DNA from: Datisca glomerata
Taxonomy: Eukaryota; Streptophyta; Magnoliopsida; Cucurbitales; Datiscaceae
Assembly: GCA_003255025.1 (NCBI GenBank)
Contig: QANY01000156.1
Span: forward strand, 1,079,639-1,143,638
Direction of reading: 5' to 3'
Length of the DNA stretch: 64,000 nt
Below, piece by piece: positions 1 to 9,672 of the stretch; the stretch's first letter is position 1; each line of letters starts with the position of its first letter. Position numbers and translations under genes: made by a program. Below the pieces are notes generated by a model that did no database searches, was not told where the DNA came from, and saw nothing but the letters and a program-made list of their open reading frames with translations.

Positions 1-1069
1 GTAGCCATCTGTGCGTTGTTGTCTGGGTATGGTTCTGCTCTAATGGATCTGGATCGGTCTATTTCTTCCATTCGGTCGGCTCGGTACCCACTGCCCGAAC
101 TGGGTGCATCTATTTTGTGTGCCCTGCGGTCTGGGTCGGGTCCTGACCCGTGACCCGCTCCAATAAAACCCTCGGTATAAAGGGTGAGTGTTTCGTGGAG
201 CCTCCACGCTCGTCACTTTTCGCGCAGCTCCCTCGCTCGTTCTGGAACTTTCTCTGGTTCTGTCGGAGATGAGGGTGCAGATTCCAGCACCGATCATGGG
301 TGTGCCCTTCCTTTTGGCAGTGGCTGCATCTCACCTGCTCGCCTGGTGCTCCGCGGTGTCTTCCCCCTTCCTTAGGGTTAGGGTTTCGGAGGAAGCCGCG
401 GGTCGCCATGGCTAGTGCTTCTCCCTTTTCATCTCTGGTGCTCATGACTCGTCACCTGGTTTCTTCTCTTTGAACCATGGCTGAGACGGTGGCAAAAGAT
501 GGTTTTTCTGTCGACATCAAGATCTGAGCTCGGAATGCTTCGTAGCTTGAGTCGAGAGCCGTCAAGAAGTGGTAAACCATATCTTGCTCAGCCCGTTCTT
601 GGAGTTCCTTCAGGTCAGTGGTCATCGGCCTCAAGGTTTCAAGTTCTTTGAACTTAGATTTTAAAAACCCGGTTAACTCCGGTACTGATCTGCCCCCTGT
701 TTTGCTTGGGAGATCTCTCGTTTAAGTTCAAAGACTTGCGCAAAATTATTTTGTTCACAATAGTTGCTCCGGATTTCTTCCCAGAGTTCTTGTCCTGTTT
801 CACAAAAATAAAAAAATTTCACTGAGTTTTGGGTCTATTGAATTTGTTATCCATGTCATTACCTGGCTGTCCATGATGTCCCATTCTTCTGAGTTTCGGT
901 CCGGTCTTGGCTTACTGCCATCCACGAAGCCCAGTCTGCCTCTTCCTTTCAGGCTCACCCGAGCTGCCCTGGCCCACGGTATATAGTTGTGGCCAGTGAG
1001 CAGGATGGAGGTTAGTCTGGGGTTGGTGTCATGGTGGTGAAGCTGGCTGGAGGTTGATGGTTCTGCCAT
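1..1069 (-). pseudogene. Ty1/copia gag remnant (5' part of element, truncated by window edge)
   Basis: Minus-strand reading gives a plant copia Gag in pieces. The N-terminal start is at 1069 (MAEPSTSSQ, then LLTGHNYIPWARA and VMTWITNSI). The middle part (about 452-800) includes LKREISQAKQG and MVYHFLTALDSSYEAFRAQI. A CCHC zinc knuckle (CSHCQKEGHTHDRC, spacing C-x2-C-x4-H-x4-C) is encoded around 320. Gag would package element RNA in the cytoplasm. The pieces lie in more than one frame and an in-frame TGA lies near 448, so the gene is dead. Protease, integrase and RT would lie to the left, outside the window. Assignment to copia rests on Gag similarity and on the adjoining initiator-Met primer site; family membership is not resolved. 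Confidence 0.85.
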
Positions 1070-1092
1070 TTGTGTTGGTTCTCAGAATCACT

Positions 1093-1104
1093 GCTCTGAT
1101 ACCA
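1093..1104 (-). other. Primer-binding site of the left-edge copia element
   Basis: The minus strand reads TGGTATCAGAGC, the standard plant copia site complementary to the 3' end of initiator tRNA-Met. It sits 24 bp upstream of the Gag start codon and directly next to the LTR end, so it fixes the orientation of the element. Confidence 0.9.
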
Positions 1105-1502
1105 TGTAGAAATGATGAACCTGTTGGTTCTGATCTTGGATGGAAAAATCATGTTTGTTTACAATGAGGGATGATGTATATATACAAATGATTCTAACGG
1201 TTGCCTATGATCTCCTATGATCCCAACGGATGCCTACTTGTAGCTTGAAATCATTTTTTACCAGAAATGGTTAGACACCCACTGTGTTTGGGAAAGTCTC
1301 TGTTCTGCTTCCCTCTTTTGCCTATGATGAAGATTTTCTTTTGAGGCTGCAGCTTTTCTTTCTTCAACACTTCGCAACAAACTTAGGACATGTTTATCAA
1401 CTTTTTGGATTAAGAATTTAGATTGAGTATTTGAATTTAAGAACTTAATTTTAGCATGTGCAGTATATTGGGTCCTAGGTTTTTGAATTACTGTCCCAGA
1501 CA
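1105..1502 (-). mobile_element. 5' LTR of the left-edge copia element (outer end uncertain)
   Basis: The LTR must abut the primer site, so its inner end is at 1105 (TGTAGA on the plus strand, TCTACA on the minus). The outer end is not fixed because the partner LTR lies outside the window; 1502 (…CAGACA) is only a candidate. A TATATATA stretch near 1175 could be its promoter. Confidence 0.5.
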
Positions 1503-3232
1503 ATCTCGTGTCACGATCGTGATGTCACAGAAATTGAGTATAATGCACGTTACATGACGGGTAGCTCTTTGTCACGGTCGTAAATTTTTTGAAGTCCTAT
1601 CAATTTATTTATTTTCTTCCGTCACAGACTATCGTGGGCAGTCGCGGATCATATCGGTCCATAATGGTCATTGTGTCACTTTGATGATCACGACAAACGC
1701 ACATTTTCCTAGATCCGTTAAATCAGACTGTAACGATCTTGGTAGCGGCCGAGACCGTTACGTCACTGACATAACGACCGTTGTCTGATATGATGGTGGG
1801 TCCCACATAGATCCCCTGACATAACTGCCGTTGTTTGATATGATGGTGGGTCTTACATAGATCTTCAAATATGCACTGAATTTGGATTACATCCCGATCC
1901 CTAGTATTTGTAATTCAAATTAAGTAAATAAACTAGATTCTGTCATATTTAACCATTCTAAAAAGGCGTGATAATTTTTTTACCACCTTTAGGCATAATT
2001 TAGTTTATAACTTTTTTGCAGAAGTTTTATTTAAGCTTGAATAAATTTAGTTACATTACTCCTATGTAATCTTATAAATAAATTAGTTACTATGGTGATT
2101 TTTGCAAAAAAATTAGACATTTTTACAATTCACCTGATTTTTTAGTCATTTTCCTCATTCTTCGTTTAATTCTCCCTAGAAATGGAGATGGACATTGTAA
2201 TCTCTATTCTTTTGAGCACTTGAATGGGCTATATGTTTAGCCCAAAAGAATATTGAATCAAAAGTAAAAAAGCTTAATTAAGGATGTAGTCCATTCTTGA
2301 AACATGAGTAAGAAAATGACCGAAAAAAGTTATATCAGTGAGAATAGACAATTTTAAGGGGGTGTTTTAAAAAAAAGTAGGTTTTCAATGATTGATTTTA
2401 ATTCTGATAAAGTTAATAATATGTTTTTAATGTCACATCATCAACCAACTATTGGTGAATTCTTATAAGGTAGACATTGAATGTCTAACTGTTATACATA
2501 GATGTTACAGTATTTAAATCAGTTGGTATGCCATACATTAATGGCCAACCAATAATAAGAATTAGCAATAAAACACACTTAAATAAAATAATACTAGATT
2601 AGGTTAATAATTCAAGCCTAACAGTCAAGTTAAACAACCTAAAAGTTCATTAATCACTCGATCTAAGAAGGTTTAGCTCATTTCATGAAAGCATGTTAAT
2701 AACCTCAATAATTTTTGGACTAAAACTTTATAGTAAAGTCTATAAGTTAAATCTATAATCATAAAGATTCAACATCAGATTATAAAAAACATGACAAATC
2801 ATAAACTATCAAAAATTAATTTAATGTAACAAAAATCCATTCCCATTGTCTTATATTCATAAGCTGAAACTCTTAAGTTCTACTATTAGATTAGCTGGTT
2901 ATGGTAGTAGTCTCTCACTCTTGTTGCTCACCATTAGCTGCAACATAATCATCTATCGTGGACTGAGCATTAAGACAAGTTGTATTGAATATAGGAAACA
3001 AAAATTTCAGAGAAAATAAAGAAGAGTACATCGAAGAAAAGAAGAGGGCGAAGGAGGAAGAAAACAAGATTGGAAGTAGCTTCTCCCATTTCTTCTTTAT
3101 CCCCTCATTACTCCATGTATTTCTTTCTTTTGAACTTATTAACTTATAATTAATGGTTGGATTATGTTTTGGAATTTTCACCAAGCTCCAAATTAAAATT
3201 TAAAATGGTCAAACAAATTCATTAACAGTTAG
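1503..3232. other. Intergenic, no gene seen; palindromic patch then AT-rich DNA
   Basis: Positions 1503-1860 are less AT-rich, with repeated TCACG/CGTGA-type motifs, a perfect 12-bp palindrome TCACGATCGTGA at 1511-1522, and a local direct repeat (GATATGATGGTGGGTC near 1786 and again near 1835). From 1870 on it is AT-rich unique-looking sequence without a credible coding frame. Confidence 0.6.
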
Positions 3233-3813
3233 TCGATAATGTGATACTAAAAATCTGTTATTTAACATATTAGAATTAGAATCAATCATTGAACTATAAT
3301 ATTTTCTTATCAGAATTAGCTAAAAATAAGAAACTAGAATCAGTCATTGATGATCTTTAATTTAATAAAAAATAAAAATAAAAACATAATGTTTGAATTG
3401 AAAGATAATAAATTCTGAAATATTTAAATAAATGCAAGAACTCTACCAAAACTGATTATGAAATCTGTAAATCGAAGTTTAAAATCAATTATAAATCCAT
3501 CAACATCTTATTGATGACGTGACACTAAAAATTCATCTACAAATTCTAATCATAATTAGAATCAATAATTGAAACTAGAATTTTTCTTTATCAGATTTAC
3601 ATACAAAAAAGAAACTAGAATAATCGATTATCATCTAATTTAATTAAAAAATAATGATTGAATTGAAAAACAATAAATTCTGGAGTATTTAATTAAATGT
3701 AAGGATTCAACTAAATCTGATTATAAAATCTGTAAATCGAATGTTAAAATTGTCAACTACAAATTCGTAAAAATTTGCTTGATGACGTGCCACTAAAAAT
3801 ATGCTATTTACCG
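3233..3813. repeat. Degenerate tandem duplication, ~270-280 bp units
   Basis: The anchor GATGACGTGACACTAAAAAT recurs in variant form at 3233, 3513 and 3781 (spacing 280 and 268 bp). Between anchors the same order of motifs repeats: ATTAGAATCAATNATTGAA, then CTTTATCAGA, then TGAATTGAAAGA, then AATAAATTCTG, then GATTATNAAATCTGTAAATCGA. Two full diverged units plus the start of a third. No coding content. Confidence 0.8.
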
Positions 3814-4072
3814 ATAATTTAAAAAAAACCCCTGTTATTTCTTAAACTAACTTACAAAACTTGTCTATTTGATACAATTACTTTTTTTAACTGGAAAACT
3901 GGAAAAATCATATCCGCAAGTATACTATAAACCTCTTCACACCCCCAAACCTGTTATCCTCATTCTCTTCTTCACCTCTCTCTCGATTCTACTTGGAAAC
4001 AATTCATCTCTTCGGTAAGCTCATTCTTAAAGAACGTCACTTCTTAATTTGAGCTTCTATTCTTATCTTTTG
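3814..4072. other. Short AT-rich spacer with a 5'UTR-like CT-rich patch
   Basis: Positions 3940-4015 read like a plant 5'UTR on the plus strand: CT-rich, then ATCTCTTCGGTAAGC with a possible splice donor at about 4014. No matching coding exon follows, so this is only noted. Confidence 0.3.
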
Positions 4073-4380
4073 CACTGTGCCAAACACTATATTCTTGCTA
4101 TCGAGTTGTGGGCACGACCCAGGCCCAGTGGCAGTAAAGAATTCAACGTTATGGTAATTGGGGTCGAGCTTAATGCCATCATCATCATCATTCTCTAAAA
4201 TACAAAGCGAAAGAACACCACCCTTCGAAAAGGTCAGCATGAAGGCATTGGAATAAAAAATCTCAATGTTGCGAGCCAAGTTCAATGGCGACCGGACCTC
4301 GTCCTTTTCAGGCGACCTTGGGGACCACTGAGGAAGAACTGGCAGGGAAAGATTTTATGAACTAAAATTACCTAATAGAA
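4073..4380 (-). pseudogene. Cyclophilin pseudogene, 3' half
   Basis: The minus strand encodes the central and distal part of a plastid-type peptidyl-prolyl cis-trans isomerase. It reads LVHKIFP-QFFLSG, then PEKDEVRSPLNLARN, then LSLCILENDDDDGIKLDP, then GPGSCPQLDSKNIVFGTV. The motifs HKI-P-QFFL-G and G-CPQLD-KNIVFGTV are the cyclophilin fold signature; the acidic ENDDDD insert resembles the CYP28/CYP26-2 plastid group (from memory). It is broken: an in-frame TAG at 4372-4374, a frameshift at about 4303-4312, and loss of similarity after FGTV. The 5' half lies at 9559-9672, on the far side of the inserted copia element. No intron interrupts the homologous stretch, which would fit a processed copy but does not prove it. 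Confidence 0.75.
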
Positions 4381-4385
4381 AGATC
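4381..4385. repeat. Left target-site duplication (AGATC) of copia element 4386-9558
   Basis: AGATC directly precedes the TGTTG LTR start, and the same five bases follow the 3' LTR at 9559-9563. Five bp is the normal copia duplication length. Confidence 0.85.
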
Positions 4386-4758
4386 TGTTGAAAACAAGTA
4401 AACTTTGAAGTGTGAAAATAAGAAGTAAAGAGTCAAAAATTTTGAGCTAGTAAAGACTTTACACCATCCTATTCTTAAGGGTGTCCATGGGAGTTTTGTG
4501 TGAAATTTTGAATTTTATTGCAACTTGTCTCTCCATCCTCTACTACAAATAAATGGATGATTAGTAGGGAAAGAGTAGTGGAGTGGAAACAACTTATCTG
4601 AATCATAGAAAGAGTTTGAGAGAGATAAATAGTGTTTGTGAGTTTTCTGTTATATACTGTAAGCTTTTGTTTGAAAGTTTTTAATCCAAGTATTTTGTGT
4701 GAATTAGTCTTTCTAAGGTCTACCACAAGTGACCTCAATCCATCTACGTCCACCAATA
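4386..4758 (+). repeat. 5' LTR of copia element
   Basis: Starts TGTTG and ends CAATA, a slightly imperfect inverted terminus. It aligns along its whole length with 9187-9558. The 373-bp length is typical for copia. Confidence 0.92.
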
Positions 4759-4759
4759 A

Positions 4760-4771
4760 TGGTATCAGAGC
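4760..4771 (+). other. Primer-binding site (initiator tRNA-Met)
   Basis: TGGTATCAGAGC lies one base after the 5' LTR, the standard copia minus-strand primer site. Confidence 0.92.
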
Positions 4772-5370
4772 TCTCAAAAGGTCTAGAAAGAAAGAAGAGA
4801 GTCTTTCCCAAATTTCTCAAAAATTCTAGTTGTGCATAATTACGTTCTGAGCATTTCAAATTGTTCCCCTCATCCATACGATAAAAAAGATCTAAAAATC
4901 AGCTAAAACGGAGTTCATACGAGGAATGTATAGCCAGTCAAAGTTAAAAAAAATCAAACTTACCGAATCTAGACGAAGAAGACGACCGGCAAAACCAGTC
5001 TCGTGTCCGCCGCGTCATCACCCAGTGATCCTCCACACAAGCAGCAGTCAACGCCAAGTTAGTGACACCTCATCAACGTTGCCACGTCATTGACACATCA
5101 TCTAATGCTTCAAAATTTTCCAAAATACCCCCTAAAGTTTTGAAATTTTTAGAATCACCCTTGTATTCTTCTAAATTACAGAACAACCCATGTTCTTTCT
5201 AAAATTACAAAGATACCTCAATTTCTTTTGATAATTTCAAAAGAACCTAGAATATCTGAAGATTCCTGACCAATCATTTCCAAGGTTTTTGAGGATTCTC
5301 GTTTCAGCCGCGTTGTTAGATTTTCCAAATTCTCCCTCCTATTTGAAATTTGTCAAGTTCAATTTTGAAA

Positions 5371-6430
5371 ATGGCAAACAACGGTTGTGTGCAAGTTCTA
5401 AAACTCACCAAAGACAACTACGACAATTGGTGCATTCAAATTAGAGCTTTACTAGGTTCTCAAGATGTTATGGACATCGTAGAAGATAGGTATGAAGAGA
5501 CTACTTCAAAAGAAGAAGAAATAATTTTTCCTGAAGTACAGAAAATAGTTTTTTGAGTTAACATAAAGAAGGATTGTAAAGCAAAGTCTATCATCCATCA
5601 AGGGCTTGATGAATCGACGTTCGAAATTTTAGCTGCTGCTCAAACATCTCAAGAAGTTTGGGATATTCTTCACAGGACATGCAAAAGAGCTGACAAAGTG
5701 AGGAGAATTCGCCTTCAAACTCTACGAGGTGAATTTGAATCCTTACGTATGAAATCTTCATACTCAATTTCTAAACTTTATACACAAGTTATAGTGGTTG
5801 CCAACCAGATTTGAAGGAATGGAGAAAATCTTATAGACATGAGAATTTCAGAGAAATTTTTGCGATCCCTAGATCCAAAATTTAATTACATTGTTGTTGC
5901 CTTAGAAGAAGCTAAGGATTTGGAGACATTATCTGTTGAAGAACTTATTGGTTCACTGCAAGCTAATGAGCAGAAACTAACAAGAAGAAGTAAAGACAAA
6001 GTCCTAGAACAAGCATTACAGTCAAATCTGCACCTCAAATCAAAGAGGCAGGCACAATGGGGAACATCGACATCATATATGGGACGAGGTCATAACTCAG
6101 AATCCAGAAGCAGAGGCGGAAGAGGATTCTTTAGAGACCAAGAGGACAACAAAACTATGGAAGGCAGCAAAGTAATAGAGGACAACAAAACCATGAGGGA
6201 CAGCAGAACAACATCCCAAGAGGTAGAAGAAGAGGCGGTTACAACAATCATCCAATTATGAAAACAACAACATTCAATGTTATAATTGCCACAAATATGG
6301 TCATCATAGCAATGACTGTAGATCACCACCAGAAAATGAAGTTAGTGACCGAACTAACTTTGCTAAGAAAGAATTAGCTGCTAGAGACTCGATGAGCTTG
6401 ATGACACACAACTCAATTGAACAAAATCAA
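5371..6430 (+). pseudogene. Copia Gag with CCHC knuckle, broken
   Basis: Start chosen at ATG 5371 (MANNGCVQVLKLTKDNYDNW), the usual Gag opening around a YDNW core. An in-frame TGA at 5554-5556 and a second stop near 5812 interrupt it. The frame resumes with MRISEKFLRSLDPKFNYIV, followed by an arginine/glycine-rich segment. A shift near 6260 then moves to the zinc knuckle CYNCHKYGHHSNDC (about 6280-6325). The role would be packaging of element RNA in virus-like particles. Confidence 0.88.
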
Positions 6431-6830
6431 GGAATTTGATTTCTTGATTTTGGAGCTAGTAATCACATGACTAGAAGTAAGAATTTGTTTGTTGAAATTG
6501 ACGAGAAGGTCCATGGAGAAATTTCATTTGGTGATATTTCAAAAGTTCCAGTCCAAGGAAAATCAGATATTCTAAGCAAGCGAAAGGATGATGATCATGC
6601 TTTCATCTCCAATGTCTACTATGTTCCAGACATGAAGACTAACATATTGAGCCTTGGACAACTGTTGGAGAAACGCTATCATATTAGCCTCAAATACATG
6701 CTTAACACTTACAGATACTCGAGGGAAGATGATTACTCGAGTAAAGATGACGCAGGACAGGATGTTTCCATTAACTGTTCATCAGGATACACTAAAATGT
6801 TTGAAGAGTATCATCATGAAAAAGATTGAC
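6431..6830 (+). pseudogene. Copia aspartic protease region, active site altered
   Basis: The protease signature that normally reads D-S/T-G-A-S-N-H reads DFGASNHMTR here, so the catalytic Asp is kept but the following Ser/Thr is Phe. Downstream VYYVPDMKTNILSLGQLLE is the standard copia protease tail. An in-frame TGA (about 6438-6440) lies just before the domain. Without a working protease the polyprotein could not mature. Confidence 0.8.
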
Positions 6831-7960
6831 TACGGAATCTCAGATATGGACATCTCAATTTTGAGAGTTTAAGACAGCTAGGAAGCAAGAAGATGGTAAA
6901 AGATCTTCCAAATATTTCAGCATCCTAACTAGCTATGTGAAAGTTGTGTTCTTAGTAAGCAACACAGAGATAACTTTGGAAAGTGAGCAAATTGGAGAGC
7001 AACGAAGCCACTTGAATTAGTACACAGTGATGTCTGTGGTCCGTTGAATCCAGAATCAAACGGACATAAGACATATTTTCTCACATTCACTGATGATTAC
7101 AGTAGAAGAACTTGGGTGTATTTATTAAAGAGGAAATCAGAAGTGTTTGATAACTTCAAAGAGTTTAAAACTCATGTAGAAAAGCAAAATGATCATCGCA
7201 TCACGACGTTGAGATCGGATCAAGGTGGAGAATACAACTCAGATGAGTTTCAACGATTCCTGAAGCAACATGGAGTCATACATCAATTCACATCAGCATA
7301 CACTCCATAGCTAAATGGAGTAGCTGAGAGAAAGAATCGTACACTCCTTAACATGGCTAGGAGCATGTTGAAGGAAAATTCGTTGCCCAAGAGTTTTTGG
7401 GCTGAAGTAGTTTCATGTGCAGTTTATTCACTGAATCAGTGTCCTGCAAGAAGTTTGGAGAATATGACACCTCATGAAGCATGGAGTATTCACAAGTTGA
7501 GTGTGAGTCATCTTAGAGTTTTTGGATGCACTGCATATGTAAAAATCCCAGAAGCCATAAGAACGAAGCTCGAGGATAAATGAGAGAAGTTTATCCTTGT
7601 TGGATATGGTGACAGAACCATAGGATACAAGCTGTACAACCCAGCCACAAAGAGAGTATTCTATAGCAGAGATGTAATTTTTAAAGAAAGTGAATCCTGG
7701 AGTTGGGATAATGCTGAATCTTCCAGGAATTCAAAACTAATAGTTGAAGAAGAAGAATCAGCTCAACCAAGAGAAGAAGAACCATGGACACCACAAAGTA
7801 TTCATTCCTTACCAAGAACAATTGAAACTCCTAAATTGATGGCAGAAGAAATGTCTAATATGAGAACAAGAAGGGTCTGAAATCTAGAAGATTTATATGA
7901 GAATACAAATCTCATATATGATTATGAGTTTACACTATTCTGTCTTTGGATGAACTATGA
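6831..7960 (+). pseudogene. Copia integrase region with multiple stops
   Basis: The pre-integrase zinc segment is recognisable (LRYGHLNFESLRQL, then CESCVLSKQHR). The catalytic core follows: LVHSDVCGPLNPES, then TFTDDYSRRTWVYLL, then TLRSDQGGEYNSDEFQ. The last Glu motif is [22 protein letters not shown] and E residues are thus visible. Stops cut the frame at about 6928, 6986, 7308 and 7581. [22 protein letters not shown] and the later FILVGYGDRTIGYKLYNP match the C-terminal region. Confidence 0.9.
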
Positions 7961-8690
7961 ACCAGTTAGCTTTAATGAAGCTATCAAAGAGGTCAAATGG
8001 AGAAGAGCAATGAATGAAGAAATTGAATCAATTGAAAAGAATGAAGAAATTGACTATTCTCCCAGAAGACCGTAAGTCTATCGGAGTAGAGTGGGTTTAT
8101 AAAACAAAGAGAATTGCTCAAGGAGAAGTCCAAAGACACAAAGCAAGACTTGCAAAAAAAGGCTATAAGCAGAAAGAAGGTATTGACTATGGAGAAGTCT
8201 TTGCCCCTGTTGCCAGACTTGAGACCATCAAACCGCTGATATCATTAATAGCACATAAGAGGTGGAATATCTATCAAGTAGATATAAAGTCAGCTTTTTT
8301 GAATGGGTTTCTTGTAGAAGAAATCTGTGGACCATCCACCAGGATATGTGAAAAAATGCCAAGAACAAGCTAAAGAATGTACGAATTGAAACAAGCTTCT
8401 CATGCAGGGAACATGAGGATAGATACTTACTTCCAAAATAATGGTTTTGAAAAGTTTCCCTATGCGCATACACTATACTTGAAGAAAGAAGTTGATGGTA
8501 GTATGTTATATGCATGCTTATATGTTGACGACTTAGTCTTCACAGGTAACAATCCAACCATGTTTGACTCTTTCAAAAATAGTATGGCTCGTGATTTTGA
8601 AATGATGGAAATTGGTCTTATATCTCATTTCCTCGGCATTGAAGTGAAACAGATCGAGGAAAAAAGGATACTTCAGTACATTAAAGATAC
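7961..8690 (+). pseudogene. Copia reverse transcriptase, frameshifted and internally deleted
   Basis: [17 protein letters not shown], then [18 protein letters not shown], then [16 protein letters not shown], then [14 protein letters not shown] give RT blocks 1-3. A frame change follows near 8330. YELKQASHAGNMRID corresponds to the usual YGLKQAPRAW block, and LYACLYVDDLVFTGNN keeps the YVDD catalytic pair. After FLGIEVKQIEE the sequence jumps directly to KRILQYIKDT, so a segment of roughly 150 residues between RT and RNase H is missing. Confidence 0.9.
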
Positions 8691-9160
8691 TCTCAATGAA
8701 GGTTTATCCTACTCATCCAGTAAAGATTTTAAACTTGTTGGATATTCTGATAGTGATTGGAGAAGAGACTTGGATGAAAGAAAAAGTACAACAGGTTTTG
8801 CCTGTTATGAGAGATACTGCATTTACATGGTCTTTGAAAAAATAAGCTATTGTGACACTATCATCATGTGAAGTTGAGTGTGTTGCTGCCAGCTCAGCAG
8901 TTTACCATGGAATATGGCTTAGAAATGTGATGAAATGCTTGGGATTCCCACAAGATGATCCGGCTGCACTAGCAAAGAATTCAGTGCACCATGAAAGAAG
9001 CAAGCACGTTGATATTCGTTATCATTTCATCAGAGAGCATGTGGAGAATAAAGAAGTGGAACTGATATCTTACAGAACATATGATCAGCTCGCTGACATA
9101 TTCACAAAGCCGCTCAAGCATGATGTGTTTTCAAGAATGAAGGTAATGCTTAGAATGATG
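8691..9160 (+). pseudogene. Copia RNase H, frameshifted
   Basis: LVGYSDSDWRRDLDERKSTT and VTLSSCEVECVAASSAVYHG carry the D-E-D style RNase H residues. A frame change separates them at about 8850. A short deletion removes the usual cofactor-binding DNKSAI segment before ALAKNSVHHERSKHVDIRYH. The tail LADIFTKPLKHDVFSRM is the normal copia pol end. Confidence 0.88.
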
Positions 9161-9176
9161 AAAAAGAATCAAAGTT

Positions 9177-9186
9177 TTAGGGGGGA
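9177..9186 (+). other. Polypurine tract
   Basis: TTTAGGGGGGA directly precedes the 3' LTR, the plus-strand primer position in copia elements. Confidence 0.8.
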
Positions 9187-9558
9187 TGTTGAAAACAAGT
9201 AAACTTTGAAGTGTGAAAGTAAGAAGTAAAGAGTCAAAATTTTAAAGCTAGTAAAGACTTTACACCATCCTATTCTTAGGGGTGGCCGTAGGAGATGTGT
9301 GTGAAAATTTGAATTGTATTGCAACTTGTCTCTCCATCCTCTACTATAAATAGATGGATGTTGAGTAGGGAAAGAGTAGTGGAGTGGAAACAAATTTTAT
9401 GAATCATAAGAGAGTTTGAGAGAGACAAAGAGTGTTTGTGAGCTTTCTCTTATATATTGTAAGCTTTTATTTGAAAGTTTTTAATCCAAGTATTTTGTGT
9501 GAATTAGTCTCTCTGAGGTTTACCACAAGTAACCTCAATCCATCCACATCCACCAATA
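9187..9558 (+). repeat. 3' LTR of copia element
   Basis: Starts TGTTG and ends CAATA, the partner of 4386-4758. It keeps a TATAAATA box at 9345-9352 which is mutated in the 5' LTR, so only this copy retains a recognisable core promoter. Confidence 0.92.
9345..9352 (+). promoter_or_regulatory. TATA box in 3' LTR
   Basis: TATAAATA in the 3' LTR. The same place in the 5' LTR reads ACAAATAA, so the upstream promoter is weakened. Confidence 0.6.
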
Positions 9559-9563
9559 AGATC
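9559..9563. repeat. Right target-site duplication (AGATC)
   Basis: Matches 4381-4385 exactly and is also part of the cyclophilin reading frame on the minus strand. Confidence 0.85.
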
Positions 9564-9672
9564 CACAAGAACCAATACACATTGACTTGAAATTGGAGAC
9601 AGTGATGGGTACGAGGTGGTCGTAGAGGCCGGGCACAAGATGAACGAGAAGGACGAAGTTGTAACAAGCATT
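9559..9672 (-). pseudogene. Cyclophilin pseudogene, 5' half
   Basis: The minus strand reads VPGLYDHLVPITVSNFKSMC followed by IGSCGS. This is the first strand-helix region of cyclophilin (usual form G-LYG--VP-TV-NF--MC). The reading frame reaches the AGATC duplication exactly and continues in frame at 4385 on the other side of the copia element. Residues further upstream (9673-9780) are not clearly alignable; they may be a decayed transit peptide. Confidence 0.72.

Larger units (their letters stand above)
4386..9558 (+). mobile_element. Ty1/copia LTR retrotransposon, full length, inactive
   Basis: The element has two LTRs, an initiator-Met primer site, gag, protease, integrase, RT, RNase H (copia order), a purine tract and a 5-bp target duplication. 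All coding regions carry stops, frameshifts or internal deletions. A rough hand count finds about 30 differences between the two ~373-bp LTRs (near 8%), so the insertion is old. It sits inside a cyclophilin pseudogene on the opposite strand. Confidence 0.95.
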
